From assembly GCF_024809855.1 (NCBI RefSeq), contig NZ_JANUEM010000018.1, positions 1 to 64,000 on the forward strand: a stretch of DNA of 64,000 nt. The letters run 5' to 3'. Under the pieces are notes generated by a model. That model was not told where the DNA came from and did no database searches. It worked only from the letters and a program-made list of their open reading frames with translations. The first letter of the stretch is position 1. The number at the start of each line of letters is the position of its first letter. Position numbers and translations under genes: made by a program. The stretch is from Rheinheimera pacifica (GTDB lineage: Bacteria > Pseudomonadota > Gammaproteobacteria > Enterobacterales > Alteromonadaceae). Below are positions 1-9,400 of this stretch, piece by piece.

Positions 1-265
<265 letters not shown>

Positions 266-282
266 GGAAAAGGAGGTGTTCA

Positions 283-648
283 ATGAGCGCCTACACAGTG
301 TCCCGGCTGGCCCTTGATGCCGGGGTGAGCGTGCATATCGTGCGCGACTACCTGCTGCGCGGGTTGCTACGGCCGGTCGCGTGCACCACGGGCGGCTACG
401 GCTTGTTCGATGACACCGCGTTGCAACGGCTGCGCTTTGTACGGGCTGCCTTCGAAGCGGGTATCGGCCTGGACGCACTGGCGCGGCTGTGCCGGGCGCT
501 GGATGCTGCGGACGGTGACGGTGCGTCTGCGCAGCTTGCCGTGTTGCGGCAACTCGTCGAGCGTCGGCGCGAGGCCCTGGCCAGCCTCGAAATGCAACTG
601 GCCGCCATGCCAACCGAACCGGCACAGCACGCGGAGAGTCTGCCATGA
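283..648 (+). CDS. merD: Mercury resistance co-regulator MerD
   Basis: A 121-residue MerR-family protein, the usual MerD length. The N-terminal helix-turn-helix ([20 protein letters not shown]) and the following GGYGLFD wing are visible, and the C-terminal half is helical. The ATG at 283 is chosen because AGGAGG lies just upstream (271-276) and the product then starts MSAYTV, as MerD proteins do; an open extension to 250 has no such support. MerD is known as a distal co-regulator that displaces MerR from the mer operator and dampens expression. The stop overlaps the merE start by ATGA, so the two are translationally coupled. Confidence 0.94.
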   Translation: MSAYTVSRLALDAGVSVHIVRDYLLRGLLRPVACTTGGYGLFDDTALQRLRFVRAAFEAGIGLDALARLCRALDAADGDGASAQLAVLRQLVERRREALASLEMQLAAMPTEPAQHAESLP

Positions 649-881
649 ACAGCCCAGAGCACTTGCCGTCTGAGACGCACAAACCGATCACCGGCTACTT
701 GTGGGGCGCGCTGGCCGTGCTCACCTGTCCCTGCCATTTGCCGATTCTCGCCATTGTGCTAGCCGGCACGACGGCCGGCGCGTTCATCGGGGAGCACTGG
801 GGTATTGCAGCCCTCACGCTGACCGGCTTGTTTGTCCTGTCTGTGACGCGGCTGCTGCGGGCCTTCAAGGGAAGATCATGA
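645..881 (+). CDS. merE: Mercury transport protein MerE
   Basis: A 78-residue inner-membrane protein with two hydrophobic segments (about residues 18-44 and 50-70). The cysteine pair in TCPCHLP (Cys28, Cys30) at the end of the first segment is characteristic of MerE, which is reported to transport Hg(II) and methylmercury. It overlaps merD by 4 bases and is the last intact gene of the mer operon here. Confidence 0.94.
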   Translation: MNSPEHLPSETHKPITGYLWGALAVLTCPCHLPILAIVLAGTTAGAFIGEHWGIAALTLTGLFVLSVTRLLRAFKGRS

Positions 882-946
882 CCGCTTCCCAGCCAGCCGA
901 GAGTGGGCAGCTTTGAGCTTCGCTACCAATCTGGAGGAGTACCACC

Positions 947-1168
947 ATGAACGCAAACGCCCCGAACACTGCCAGTTGCACCACCTGCTGCGTATGCTGC
1001 AAAGAAATTCCGCTCGATGCCGCCTTCACCCCGGAAGGCGCGGAATTGTATGGCGTAGGTGTCAGTCAGATCCATCCGGCTCGGCATTGGTGTTTGCTTT
1101 TTTACCCAACAAGCTGCTGGAAACGAAAAGTAAGGCACCGAGGACAATTGCAATATCAGCCAGGTTGA
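947..1168 (+). pseudogene. Truncated DUF3330-type mer-operon protein (chimeric ORF)
   Basis: A good ribosome binding site (GGAGGAG, 933-939) precedes an ATG at 947. The first 33 codons match the cysteine-rich start of the small DUF3330 proteins found after merE in mercury transposons ([15 protein letters not shown]). After GAE at about 1,046 the similarity stops and the frame runs antisense through the 3' end of lspA until 1168. The family normally continues with a second cysteine motif, which is missing. This is therefore a gene cut by the junction between mer DNA and the metal cassette. The residues after about 33 are not a natural protein. Confidence 0.75.
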
Positions 1169-1574
1169 AGGCCGGCCAATGCCAGTCTCGCCAATAGAAA
1201 TCAAAGGAATCCACAACATAGCCGCGAAAGACCCGGTCAATCAGGTTGCCCATGGCGCCACCGAGGATAAGACTGTAAGCGATGGCTTCTCCTTTATGAC
1301 GATTTTCAAGGATCAGCTTGATCAGAAAAATCGAGACCACTACCGCGATTCCGATAAAAAAGTAGCGCTGCCAGCCTCCACCATTCGCAAAAAGACTGAA
1401 TGCGGCACCGGTGTTCCATAGGTGCACCCAGTTAAAGAACGGGGTCACCGAAACATACTCGCCATAGGCCATTGATTGCTGCACCAGCCACTTTACAGCC
1501 TGATCAGACGCTGCCAGCAGGCCCGATATGGACAATAGGGCATACGGCGAGAGCTTTTTGCCAATAATGGACAT
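1062..1574 (-). CDS. lspA: Lipoprotein signal peptidase (signal peptidase II), metal-cassette copy
   Basis: A 170-residue, four-helix membrane aspartic protease that removes the signal peptide of diacylated prolipoproteins. Both catalytic aspartates are in their motifs: Asp122 in GNLIDR..GYVVDS and Asp140 in FNLADIAI; the conserved NTGAAFS motif is at about residues 54-60. It lies 3 bases after the stop of the cation transporter and is surely co-transcribed with it. A dedicated LspA-like protein accompanies lead and cadmium resistance genes elsewhere (the pbr loci), so this copy is more likely part of the metal cassette than the housekeeping gene. No lipoprotein substrate is encoded next to it. 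The stop is only 16 bases from the mer junction. Confidence 0.92.
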   Translation of the reverse strand: MSIIGKKLSPYALLSISGLLAASDQAVKWLVQQSMAYGEYVSVTPFFNWVHLWNTGAAFSLFANGGGWQRYFFIGIAVVVSIFLIKLILENRHKGEAIAYSLILGGAMGNLIDRVFRGYVVDSFDFYWRDWHWPAFNLADIAIVLGALLFVSSSLLGKKANTNAEPDGSD

Positions 1575-1577
1575 TGC

Positions 1578-2474
1578 TTAATCCTTGAGCGCCAGAATGC
1601 GTCTAGCACCGTTAAGTACAATTACCCCCGCGATGGTGCCGATAATCAGATCCGGATAATTGGAACCGGTCCACGCGACCAGGGCGCCGGCGGTGATGAC
1701 CCCCAGGTTGATCACCACGTCGTTGGCCGAGAATATCCAGCTTGCCTTCATGTGCGCCCCGCCTTCCCGATGTTTGGATATGAGCAGCAGACAACTGGTA
1801 TTGGCAATCAATGCGACGAATGCGATAGCCATCATCACCAGCGATTCAGGCTCACTACCGAATACAAAGCGTCTCACCACCTCTACGAGCACGCCCACAG
1901 CCAAGATCAGTTGCAGTACACCAGCAAGATGCGCGGCACGTACCTGCATTTTCACGCTATGTCCAACCGCATAAAGGGCAAGCCCGTACACCGCCGCATC
2001 GGCAAAATTGTCCAGGGATTCTCCAATCAGGCCGGTGGACTGGGCGATCAGACCGGCAGTCATTTCCACCACGAACAGAAGTGCATTGATGCCGAGCAAC
2101 CAGCGCAGGGTCCCGGATTCTTGCTTAGCAGAAGCTGCCGAAAACTCGGCGGCCTTGATGGTCTCCGGATTTGCAGCGACGGTTTCCTGAAGCGAGGCGC
2201 CTAGCCCCAAGGTCTTCAGTTTCGAGGTGACGGGCTCGACCTCGCCGTCATGCACGACCTTCAGCCGGCGGTTCGACAAGTCGAAGGACAGCGCCCGAAC
2301 CTCCTCAAAGCCGTTCAGGGCTAGGCGAATCATTCGCTCTTCTGATGGACAGTCCATCTTCGGCACGGCATAAACACTGACCCATCTCCCTGGCGCCTCG
2401 GAGGAGGCCTGTATATCGGTATCCGCTGCGGACATTGCATCACCGCCACAGGCGCCACCACAGGATTTGCTCAT
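1578..2474 (-). CDS. Cation diffusion facilitator-type heavy-metal efflux transporter
   Basis: About 298 residues. The N terminus is cysteine-rich (MSKSCGGACGG) and followed by a small ferredoxin-fold, HMA-like domain containing MDCPSEE (about residues 40-105), which probably binds metal. The rest is a CDF membrane domain of about six helices: the second helix has the metal-binding DNFAD (DxxxD) and the fifth has SANDVVIN. CDF proteins export divalent cations by proton antiport. The ATG at 2474 gives the cysteine-rich start; an upstream in-frame extension passes into promoter DNA. It is the first gene of an operon with lspA and is divergent from the MerR-family regulator. The metal (lead, cadmium, zinc or other) cannot be read from the sequence. 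Confidence 0.88.
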   Translation of the reverse strand: MSKSCGGACGGDAMSAADTDIQASSEAPGRWVSVYAVPKMDCPSEERMIRLALNGFEEVRALSFDLSNRRLKVVHDGEVEPVTSKLKTLGLGASLQETVAANPETIKAAEFSAASAKQESGTLRWLLGINALLFVVEMTAGLIAQSTGLIGESLDNFADAAVYGLALYAVGHSVKMQVRAAHLAGVLQLILAVGVLVEVVRRFVFGSEPESLVMMAIAFVALIANTSCLLLISKHREGGAHMKASWIFSANDVVINLGVITAGALVAWTGSNYPDLIIGTIAGVIVLNGARRILALKD

Positions 2475-2507
2475 GATACGACTCCACTTGAACAATGTTG
2501 TGGTACC

Positions 2508-2538
2508 ATTTTAAACTATAAAGCTACTATAAGGTCAA
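2508..2538 (-). promoter_or_regulatory. MerR-family promoter with 19-bp spacer for the metal cassette
   Basis: Read leftwards, TTGACC (2533-2538) and TAAAAT (2508-2513) are separated by exactly 19 bases. This overlong spacer is the hallmark of promoters activated by MerR-family proteins, which unwind the DNA to realign the two hexamers. The spacer holds an imperfect dyad of the form TTATAG..CTTTATAG, resembling CadR/PbrR operators. It faces the transporter-lspA operon and lies between it and the divergent regulator gene. Confidence 0.8.
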
Positions 2539-2569
2539 TAGAGTAAAGAATCCGTTGGGGAGGAGGCTG

Positions 2570-2977
2570 ATGCGCATTGGTCAGTTGGCGCAGTTGGTAG
2601 GGGTCGAAACACAGACGATCCGCTTCTATGAACAGCAGGGCTTGTTGCCGCCGCCTGATCGGCAGGACAACGGTTACCGTGTCTATACCGAGAAGCATGG
2701 TGAGGGGCTGGCCTTCATCCGTCGCTGCAGAATCCTAGGCCTGTCACTGGCTGAGATTCACGAACTACAGAGCTATCAGGACGACCCTCATCAGCCTTGT
2801 ACCGCCGTCAACGCCTTGCTCGATGATCACATCTCTCATGTGCGGTCGCAGATAACCGCTCTGCAAGCGCTTGAGAAACAACTCGTTTCACTGAGAGCGA
2901 GTTGCAACGATGACCGGGAAGTTGAGGCGTGTGGGGTTCTTGCTGGAATTAGCGAAGGAAACATGCACCAGCTGTAG
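2570..2977 (+). CDS. CadR/PbrR-type MerR-family heavy-metal regulator
   Basis: 135 residues from the ATG at 2570, which has AGGAGG directly upstream; a TTG at 2555 would put that site inside the gene. The MerR helix-turn-helix (MRIGQLAQLVGVETQTIRFY), wing and dimerisation helix are clear. Metal-sensing cysteines are Cys77, Cys112 and Cys121. The C-terminal pair is spaced CX8C, as I recall for PbrR-type lead sensors, whereas CadR proteins more often have CX6C. The protein probably activates the divergent transporter-lspA operon through the 19-bp-spacer promoter. Lead or cadmium are the likeliest inducers; the choice is inference. Confidence 0.9.
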   Translation: MRIGQLAQLVGVETQTIRFYEQQGLLPPPDRQDNGYRVYTEKHGEGLAFIRRCRILGLSLAEIHELQSYQDDPHQPCTAVNALLDDHISHVRSQITALQALEKQLVSLRASCNDDREVEACGVLAGISEGNMHQL

Positions 2978-3188
2978 GTGAAGCATCAACCAGATAATCC
3001 GATGAGATGCCGGTCTGTCTCACTCTCATGCAAAGGTAAGATCAACCATTTAATCCGCTTACCCAAAAATATCAGCTCTGTTCAAGTGGAACCAACATCG
3101 ACCTAAGCTCAGTGGTATTGTAGGTAAAGAAAATATTGCTCAGCAGACACAACAGACGCACAATCAATAATCCAAATACCAGTCACTT
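2978..3188. other. Intergenic stretch before the insertion sequence
   Basis: About 210 bases with no credible gene. TGTTCAAGTGGA at 3079-3090 is an inverted 12-base copy of 2483-2494, the leader of the transporter gene on the other side of the regulator. Its meaning is unknown and it may be a remnant of a duplicated leader. Confidence 0.5.
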
Positions 3189-3213
3189 TGTAGTGGTCTA
3201 ATAAAACCGGACA
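3189..3213. repeat. Left terminal inverted repeat of the IS3-family element
   Basis: Starts TGTAGTGGTC and contains CCGGACA at its inner end. It pairs with 5666-5690 at 21 of 25 positions. Confidence 0.9.
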
Positions 3214-3255
3214 CCATTTTAGGTGGTAAGATTACCACGTTAGAAGAGGTGTTCA

Positions 3256-4408
<1,153 letters not shown>

Positions 4409-5461
4409 ATGAACCGTGATCACTTAAATAATCAACTCACCCTTGGAGTTGATACTCACCTTACTAGCCACGTTGCTGTTCTGATTAACAATATTGGTCA
4501 GGTTGTCGATACGCAGGAGTTTCCCGTCTGTTTTATTGGATATGAAGAACTTTTTAACTGGGCAAAGTCATTTGGAAATATTAAACAGGCTGGATTGGAA
4601 GGAACTGGCACTTACGGTGCTGGTCTTTGCAAGTTCCTTGAAGAAAGAGGTTTGAAAGTCTTTGAGGTCAATCGGCCAAACAGGGCGAAACGTCGACTCA
4701 GGGGAAAATCAGATCCCACCGACGCTGAGAATGCAGCGAGGTCAGTTCTTGCGAATGAGTCCACGGCTATCCCCAAGTCACATGATGGGGTTGTTGAAGC
4801 CTTGAGGTATCTTGTTGTTGCCCGAAAAAGTGCTGTTAAAGCCCGAACTCAGGCTATCAATCAAATCAGAGCGCTTCTAGTCACAGCCCCTGAACAAATT
4901 AGGGCAGCGTGCTATGTTCCATCGACCTGTCAGTGCATAGCTGCCTGTAAACGTATTCAAGGCGAGGACAGTGATGTGCTGTTAAGTACTTTGGCGGCAA
5001 TGCTCAATCTATTAGCCGATCGTTGGCTTAGTCTAACTGAAGAACTCAGACTAATAGGAAAACGCCTGACAGAGCTGACTAAATCAACAGCCTGCCACTT
5101 ACTTGAGCAATTTGGTGTTGGCCCATACGTTGCTGCCACACTCATGGTCACAGCTGGTGATAATCCGACCCGGCTTCATAAAGAGTCTTCATTTGCGGCG
5201 TTGTGTGGTGTAAATCCGTTAGAAGCATCATCAGGTAAAACTCAACGTCATCGCCTTAACCGAGGCGGTTCAAGGGATGCCAATAATGCGCTGTGGACAG
5301 TAGCTCTGATTAGAATGCGAAGTGACCCGAGAACAAGAGTTTATGCGGCTAAGCGATCAACTGAGGGTAAATCAATTAAAGAGATCCAACGATGCCTCAA
5401 ACGTTACATTGCTAGAGAGCTTTACCCCATAATGGTATCCGATCTGTCCGTACTAACGTGA
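4409..5461 (+). CDS. IS110-family DEDD transposase
   Basis: 350 residues from the ATG at 4409, which has GAGG upstream; the open frame to 4355 lacks such a signal. The N-terminal RuvC-like DEDD domain shows Asp15 (GVDTH), Glu64 (GLEGTG), and Asp102 and Asp105 (DPTDAENAA). The C-terminal Tnp20 domain has the SSGKTQRHRLNRGG motif containing the serine thought to act as nucleophile in this family. Such enzymes recombine target and donor DNA guided by the element's own bridge RNA. The gene is full length with no frameshift, so the element may still be active. Confidence 0.93.
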   Translation: MNRDHLNNQLTLGVDTHLTSHVAVLINNIGQVVDTQEFPVCFIGYEELFNWAKSFGNIKQAGLEGTGTYGAGLCKFLEERGLKVFEVNRPNRAKRRLRGKSDPTDAENAARSVLANESTAIPKSHDGVVEALRYLVVARKSAVKARTQAINQIRALLVTAPEQIRAACYVPSTCQCIAACKRIQGEDSDVLLSTLAAMLNLLADRWLSLTEELRLIGKRLTELTKSTACHLLEQFGVGPYVAATLMVTAGDNPTRLHKESSFAALCGVNPLEASSGKTQRHRLNRGGSRDANNALWTVALIRMRSDPRTRVYAAKRSTEGKSIKEIQRCLKRYIARELYPIMVSDLSVLT

Positions 5462-5487
5462 TAGCTTGACATAGGAGCGTCACCCCA

Positions 5488-5682
5488 ATGGAAAGACTGT
5501 TCAGAAGCTTAAAATCTGAGTGGGTGCCGGTAACGGGTTATATGAGCAAAGCAGAAGCACAGCGTGATATCAGTTTTTACCTGATGGATTATTACAACTG
5601 GCGCAGGCCACATCAATTCAACGATGGTGTGCCACCGGCAAAAGCGGAAGATCTATCTAATTTACTGTCCGGAATTAGTTGA
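5488..5682 (+). pseudogene. IS3-family OrfB transposase, 3' part
   Basis: The remainder of the interrupted orfB, beginning with MERLFRSLKSEW, which carries the catalytic glutamate of the DDE triad, and ending with the usual YNWRRPHQFNDGVPPAKA tail. The frame matches the 5' part once the inner element is removed. Confidence 0.88.
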
Positions 5683-5690
5683 CCACTACA
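5666..5690. repeat. Right terminal inverted repeat of the IS3-family element
   Basis: Ends in GACCACTACA, the reverse complement of the left end. It is followed directly by the CTT target duplication at 5691-5693. Confidence 0.9.
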
Positions 5691-5735
5691 CTTTGATTTG
5701 GTAAACGTCGACAATTAGCATGCAAAGGAGTGCAG

Positions 5736-8252
5736 GTGGTTTTTTCTACTGTTGAATATGACGGTCAAATCGATTTCAGCAAAGCGGCAAAGGCTGTTCG
5801 AGCTAAAAATGAAAAGTTGCTACGCGCTTACTTGAAGAAATTTGGCAGCAAAATAGCTGGCAGCGTAAGAATCGATTTCAGTAATTTGGATGGTATGGAG
5901 GAAGGTCGGCTTTTTAACGAAGTGGTATGCCATATTTTATGGCATGTGAAATTTAGTCGCGCTACGGATATCTTGCCATCTCTGTATTCTGCTTATGAGT
6001 GTGCAGTTCAATTAGATCCAGACGGAACTTACTCGAATGAACACTTCGCTATGCATTTCAGCAAACATATTCAAAGTATTACCCCGTCCGACGTTATGTC
6101 ATTTTTCGAGAAGAAGAATACAAATGTTCCATTCTTATTCGGCTTTACCTTCTTTGCAGCCCAATATCATAGCGCGTGTACCTCGCATACTAAGCCTTCG
6201 TTGGACGATGAACTCCAGGCGCTTTTTGCGGTATTAGATGGTAATTGGAGCATCTACTTGCTCTTTGTTGCATTACGGCATGTCAACGACAGAGAATCAC
6301 TTCATACCATCTTAAAAAGAGAGCTTTTGCATCTTGGGGAAGATCAATGGGGTATGGTACAAGCGCTGCTAACACCGGGTGATAATGCTTTCCTCCCAAT
6401 AGCGGAGGGCGACATTCATTTAAGCGCCTATCGAGACTTCCTATGGACTCTTGAGAATGACGCTGAACCTGGATACAGCGATGTGAGGCGAGTGTTAGAA
6501 GCACTGCTCTATGTTCAGCAAAGTGTTACCTCGTTTTTCCGTGAATATCAGTCCATGTTGGATGATTTTCATATCATCATTCCGATGGTGATTTTCTATC
6601 AACGTCTTAAGGAATTTGATTGTATATATGCCTCCGCAATCAGTAAGTTGATAGAAGCGAAACATCTACCCGGCATGCCAGCTCGACCGTTTGAGACTAT
6701 CAAGGCATTCTGCGACTATTTTTCCGATAGTGAGCGAAAATGGTTAGCAAAATGGGATATGACTCTGTGTTCCTTTGAACTGCAATATTATGCTGATGAT
6801 TACAGCCATTCTGGGCTAAGAATGCGACTCATTGATTTACTGTGTTCAGTGGGGCAAGAAGACTCATATTTCGAAGAGTTCAATTTACTGGAAAAACCCG
6901 AGTTTGATGACGATGGCGAACAAATTAATGATATCAAAGCACACCTTAACGTTGCAGATTATATTAGGGAAGAAATGTATGGTAAGTGCGCTATCCAGCA
7001 AGTCCGCTCGGCATATAGGGTAGTCTACAGATGGCTTTCTGCCCATAGCCAGGCTACGTTAGCAGAGGAATGGGAGGACTCGCCTGACCCGGGAATACTC
7101 GATCCCTTCAGGTTGCAGTATTTTTACGACGAGATAATTGGCGATATTGTTCATCATCCAAAATACAATGACCTAGAAATTGCAGCCAAACTTACCAACA
7201 GTGTTTACGCTGCACTCGCAGAAACCCCATATTGCCTTAGTTTGCCACTTAAGTTCTTTAAAGCATATTTTTCAAAAGACTACGACGAGGCGATATCTCT
7301 ATACCACGACGTTGTGAATAGCGACTCTGGTTACAGCAATTCGGCGGCCAACAATCTGGCTCTTATTTATATCAAACGTCAGGACTATGTGTCGGCTCAA
7401 AATGTAATTAATACTATGGATGAGGGGGAGTCGAAAGCTGCCAGACAAAAGCAATTGGAAGTTAAACTTAAAAAAGAAGCTGAAATTCAGAGTATCCTCG
7501 CAATACCGAAGTCAGAACTCATTTTATCCAATGTCAGCAATTTACACCTACTATATCTGGCAGCAGCCGTCTATATGGCGCATGCAAGCAAAGAAACCTT
7601 CATCCATCTCCGGCCAAACCCCATAGTGTCGTTGTTGGTACCCTATTATCACACATCACACACGATCATCAGAGAGTTAATGACTACTGAGGTACTGAGG
7701 TTTAGCGGAAATGGATTCGCGGACTTTGATCCTGAAACAGCGACTCAATATTCACTGACATCGCTTCCTCTAATACCCAACATAAAAGGCTATTTCAATA
7801 TCGATATCTGCTTAGATTTGCTAAGAGATGAGATCAAGAAACGGACTTTTGAACAATCAGAAGTCACAGAGTGTGAGAACAAACTCAAGGTAGCATGGCT
7901 TCTGAATAGTTTCTATTACAACTTGAGTAAGGTATTTGACACAGAAGATGTTGTATTAACATCAGGCGATTATGAGGATATAACTCCTCTCGTAGAGCGT
8001 TTTACTCCCAGCCAGCTTTATTCCATTGCATGGAGCGCAGTTAACTTTGTATCCGGTAACATGACAATGTACGGGTTTGGACAAAAGACCGCTTGTGAGC
8101 GATTGCTGCCGAGATTGCTGAAAAGTTTAAGGGAGTATTCTCATATTGATTTTAAAGCCAAGACGTTTGGTCGCCCTAAACTACCAACTTTTCACCTAGA
8201 GCGTATACTCTTTTGGGTCGATGGAATTTCACCAGAAGATAGGTTCATTTGA
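5736..8252 (+). CDS. Large orphan protein, helical, possibly TPR-like; function unknown
   Basis: 838 residues from GTG 5736, which sits 5 bases after AAGGAG (5725-5730); a GTG at 5730 abuts that site and is less likely. I do not recognise the family. There is no signal peptide, no membrane helix and no nucleotide-binding motif. The composition is helical and aromatic-rich. Around residues 495-570 two or three TPR-like units are suggested (FSKDYDEAISLYHDVV, then ANNLALIYIKRQDYVSAQ), so it may be a solenoid scaffold. The base composition is AT-richer than the mer region and the chromosome. The IS3 element ends 45 bases upstream and may have displaced or replaced its promoter. Confidence 0.75.
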   Translation: MVFSTVEYDGQIDFSKAAKAVRAKNEKLLRAYLKKFGSKIAGSVRIDFSNLDGMEEGRLFNEVVCHILWHVKFSRATDILPSLYSAYECAVQLDPDGTYSNEHFAMHFSKHIQSITPSDVMSFFEKKNTNVPFLFGFTFFAAQYHSACTSHTKPSLDDELQALFAVLDGNWSIYLLFVALRHVNDRESLHTILKRELLHLGEDQWGMVQALLTPGDNAFLPIAEGDIHLSAYRDFLWTLENDAEPGYSDVRRVLEALLYVQQSVTSFFREYQSMLDDFHIIIPMVIFYQRLKEFDCIYASAISKLIEAKHLPGMPARPFETIKAFCDYFSDSERKWLAKWDMTLCSFELQYYADDYSHSGLRMRLIDLLCSVGQEDSYFEEFNLLEKPEFDDDGEQINDIKAHLNVADYIREEMYGKCAIQQVRSAYRVVYRWLSAHSQATLAEEWEDSPDPGILDPFRLQYFYDEIIGDIVHHPKYNDLEIAAKLTNSVYAALAETPYCLSLPLKFFKAYFSKDYDEAISLYHDVVNSDSGYSNSAANNLALIYIKRQDYVSAQNVINTMDEGESKAARQKQLEVKLKKEAEIQSILAIPKSELILSNVSNLHLLYLAAAVYMAHASKETFIHLRPNPIVSLLVPYYHTSHTIIRELMTTEVLRFSGNGFADFDPETATQYSLTSLPLIPNIKGYFNIDICLDLLRDEIKKRTFEQSEVTECENKLKVAWLLNSFYYNLSKVFDTEDVVLTSGDYEDITPLVERFTPSQLYSIAWSAVNFVSGNMTMYGFGQKTACERLLPRLLKSLREYSHIDFKAKTFGRPKLPTFHLERILFWVDGISPEDRFI

Positions 8253-8286
8253 AATTACATGTTTGAGATTAAAATGCCCTCAACCA

Positions 8287-8331
8287 CTGCACGAGCTCTC
8301 TGTATTTCAAAACGAAAGAGCTCGCGTGCAG
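8287..8331. repeat. Imperfect hairpin between two convergent genes
   Basis: CTGCACGAGCTCT (8287-8299) pairs with 8317-8331, which has the same sequence in reverse complement apart from a 2-base bulge; the loop is 17 bases. It lies between the convergent 3' ends of the 838-residue gene and the proteasome-like gene. There is no run of T, so it is not a classical intrinsic terminator, but a role in transcript ends is plausible. Confidence 0.55.
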
Positions 8332-8413
8332 CCTCTTATTTCAAGACTAGTAAGGAGCTACGATATAATTTTGACTTGGATGCGTAGAGTACAGAACCCT
8401 GACTCGATAAACT

Positions 8414-9199
8414 CTAATCAGGACTCTTCGTTTTAGCCGCTTTTCTGGCTGCAGTTCTCTCTATTCGAGAAATCACAGAAGACATGGTCACTTTTCTCAT
8501 ACCTGCTTCTTGAGATGAAAAACTACCAGCTCGAAAGGTGCTAGAGAAAGCACTTCGTTTTTCCGCTGCTGTTTTGGTCATTTCAGTTTGCTCCAATTCT
8601 TGGTAGAGATAATCGACTTTAGTTCTAAGGTATGAAGTATAACGTAACTGATCAAACTCATCCAACAAATTGTTCATTTGTCGTACAAGATAACGCCCCG
8701 ATTGCCAGATATCAATACTTCTCTTACCACCAGTGGCGACATCCTTGACGGAAGCATACCTCATCGCCCCTTCGAGGTTACACCCTAAATTACTGAGTTT
8801 CTTCTTTCTATGAGTATAGTAAAAAAAGTCAGCCGCATGCACACCTCCTGAACCCAAGTAAAATATAGGTTCATTGTTTATGCTTTTAGGATAGAGATTC
8901 GAATCTTGATGATCAATTATTGAACCGTCCCCTAAGCCAATAACTAGCTTTTCCAGTTTTTGTTCATGTTCAGAAACCATAGCCATCAATCTTAGATAAT
9001 CATCGATCTGTATGACATCCATAGACCAAGCTTGATCAACGATTATGGCAATTTCATCACCTGCATACAGCATGATTTCATTATCAAAAAGGATAGCTTT
9101 TCTGGTATCGTGCGCATCGCTAAAATGATGGGTACCAATAAATGTCCATCGTGAATCAGCAGCCCAGAAATGCTGATTAATGCCAAAAACAGTTGTCAT
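8414..9199 (-). CDS. Proteasome/HslV-like N-terminal nucleophile hydrolase
   Basis: 261 residues. After removal of Met1 the protein begins with Thr, and numbered from that Thr the proteasomal active-site pattern is present: Thr1-Thr2, Asp14 in AADSRWT (proteasome Asp17), Lys33 exactly in place, AGDE at 45-48, Ser116 in the GSGG loop (Ser129), and Asp152 followed by TGG (Asp166). HslV, Anbu and proteasome beta subunits share this order. About 100 further residues form a charged C-terminal extension with a probable coiled coil, absent from HslV. No ATPase partner such as hslU is nearby. Function, assembly and substrates are unknown; calling the fold Ntn-hydrolase is inference from motifs. The start is fixed by the need for Thr at position 2, though the ribosome binding site is weak. 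Confidence 0.72.
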   Translation of the reverse strand: MTTVFGINQHFWAADSRWTFIGTHHFSDAHDTRKAILFDNEIMLYAGDEIAIIVDQAWSMDVIQIDDYLRLMAMVSEHEQKLEKLVIGLGDGSIIDHQDSNLYPKSINNEPIFYLGSGGVHAADFFYYTHRKKKLSNLGCNLEGAMRYASVKDVATGGKRSIDIWQSGRYLVRQMNNLLDEFDQLRYTSYLRTKVDYLYQELEQTEMTKTAAEKRSAFSSTFRAGSFSSQEAGMRKVTMSSVISRIERTAARKAAKTKSPD

Positions 9200-9269
9200 C
9201 TTAAAGTTGTGAGTTCCATTCTGACTCAGCTTAAATCAGGCATTGAATTGATGATTTACTGTGAATTTA

Positions 9270-9293
9270 CATGACAATCATCGGGTTGTCATG
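9270..9293. promoter_or_regulatory. Inverted repeat upstream of the proteasome-like gene
   Basis: CATGACAA and TTGTCATG flank an 8-base loop about 70 bases upstream of the proteasome-like gene. A perfect 8-base dyad at this distance from a start could be an operator. The rest of 9200-9400 is AT-rich with no gene. Confidence 0.45.
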
Positions 9294-9400
9294 CGTAATA
9301 TTGATACTGAAAATTTAGTGCTCATAAATTATCCAGTTTCAGGAATCTAATAGCATGCTACAAATTTTAGGATGCATTTTTCTATTTTAGGTAAATTAAC

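Noticed and set aside
947..1168. A complete 73-residue cysteine-rich protein
   Set aside because: Only the first 33 residues look like the DUF3330 family; the rest is antisense to lspA, so it is a broken gene.
2483..3090. A transposon bounded by the inverted TGTTCAAGTGGA copies
   Set aside because: The 12-base identity does not extend, one copy lies inside the transporter leader, and no target duplication or transposase fits.
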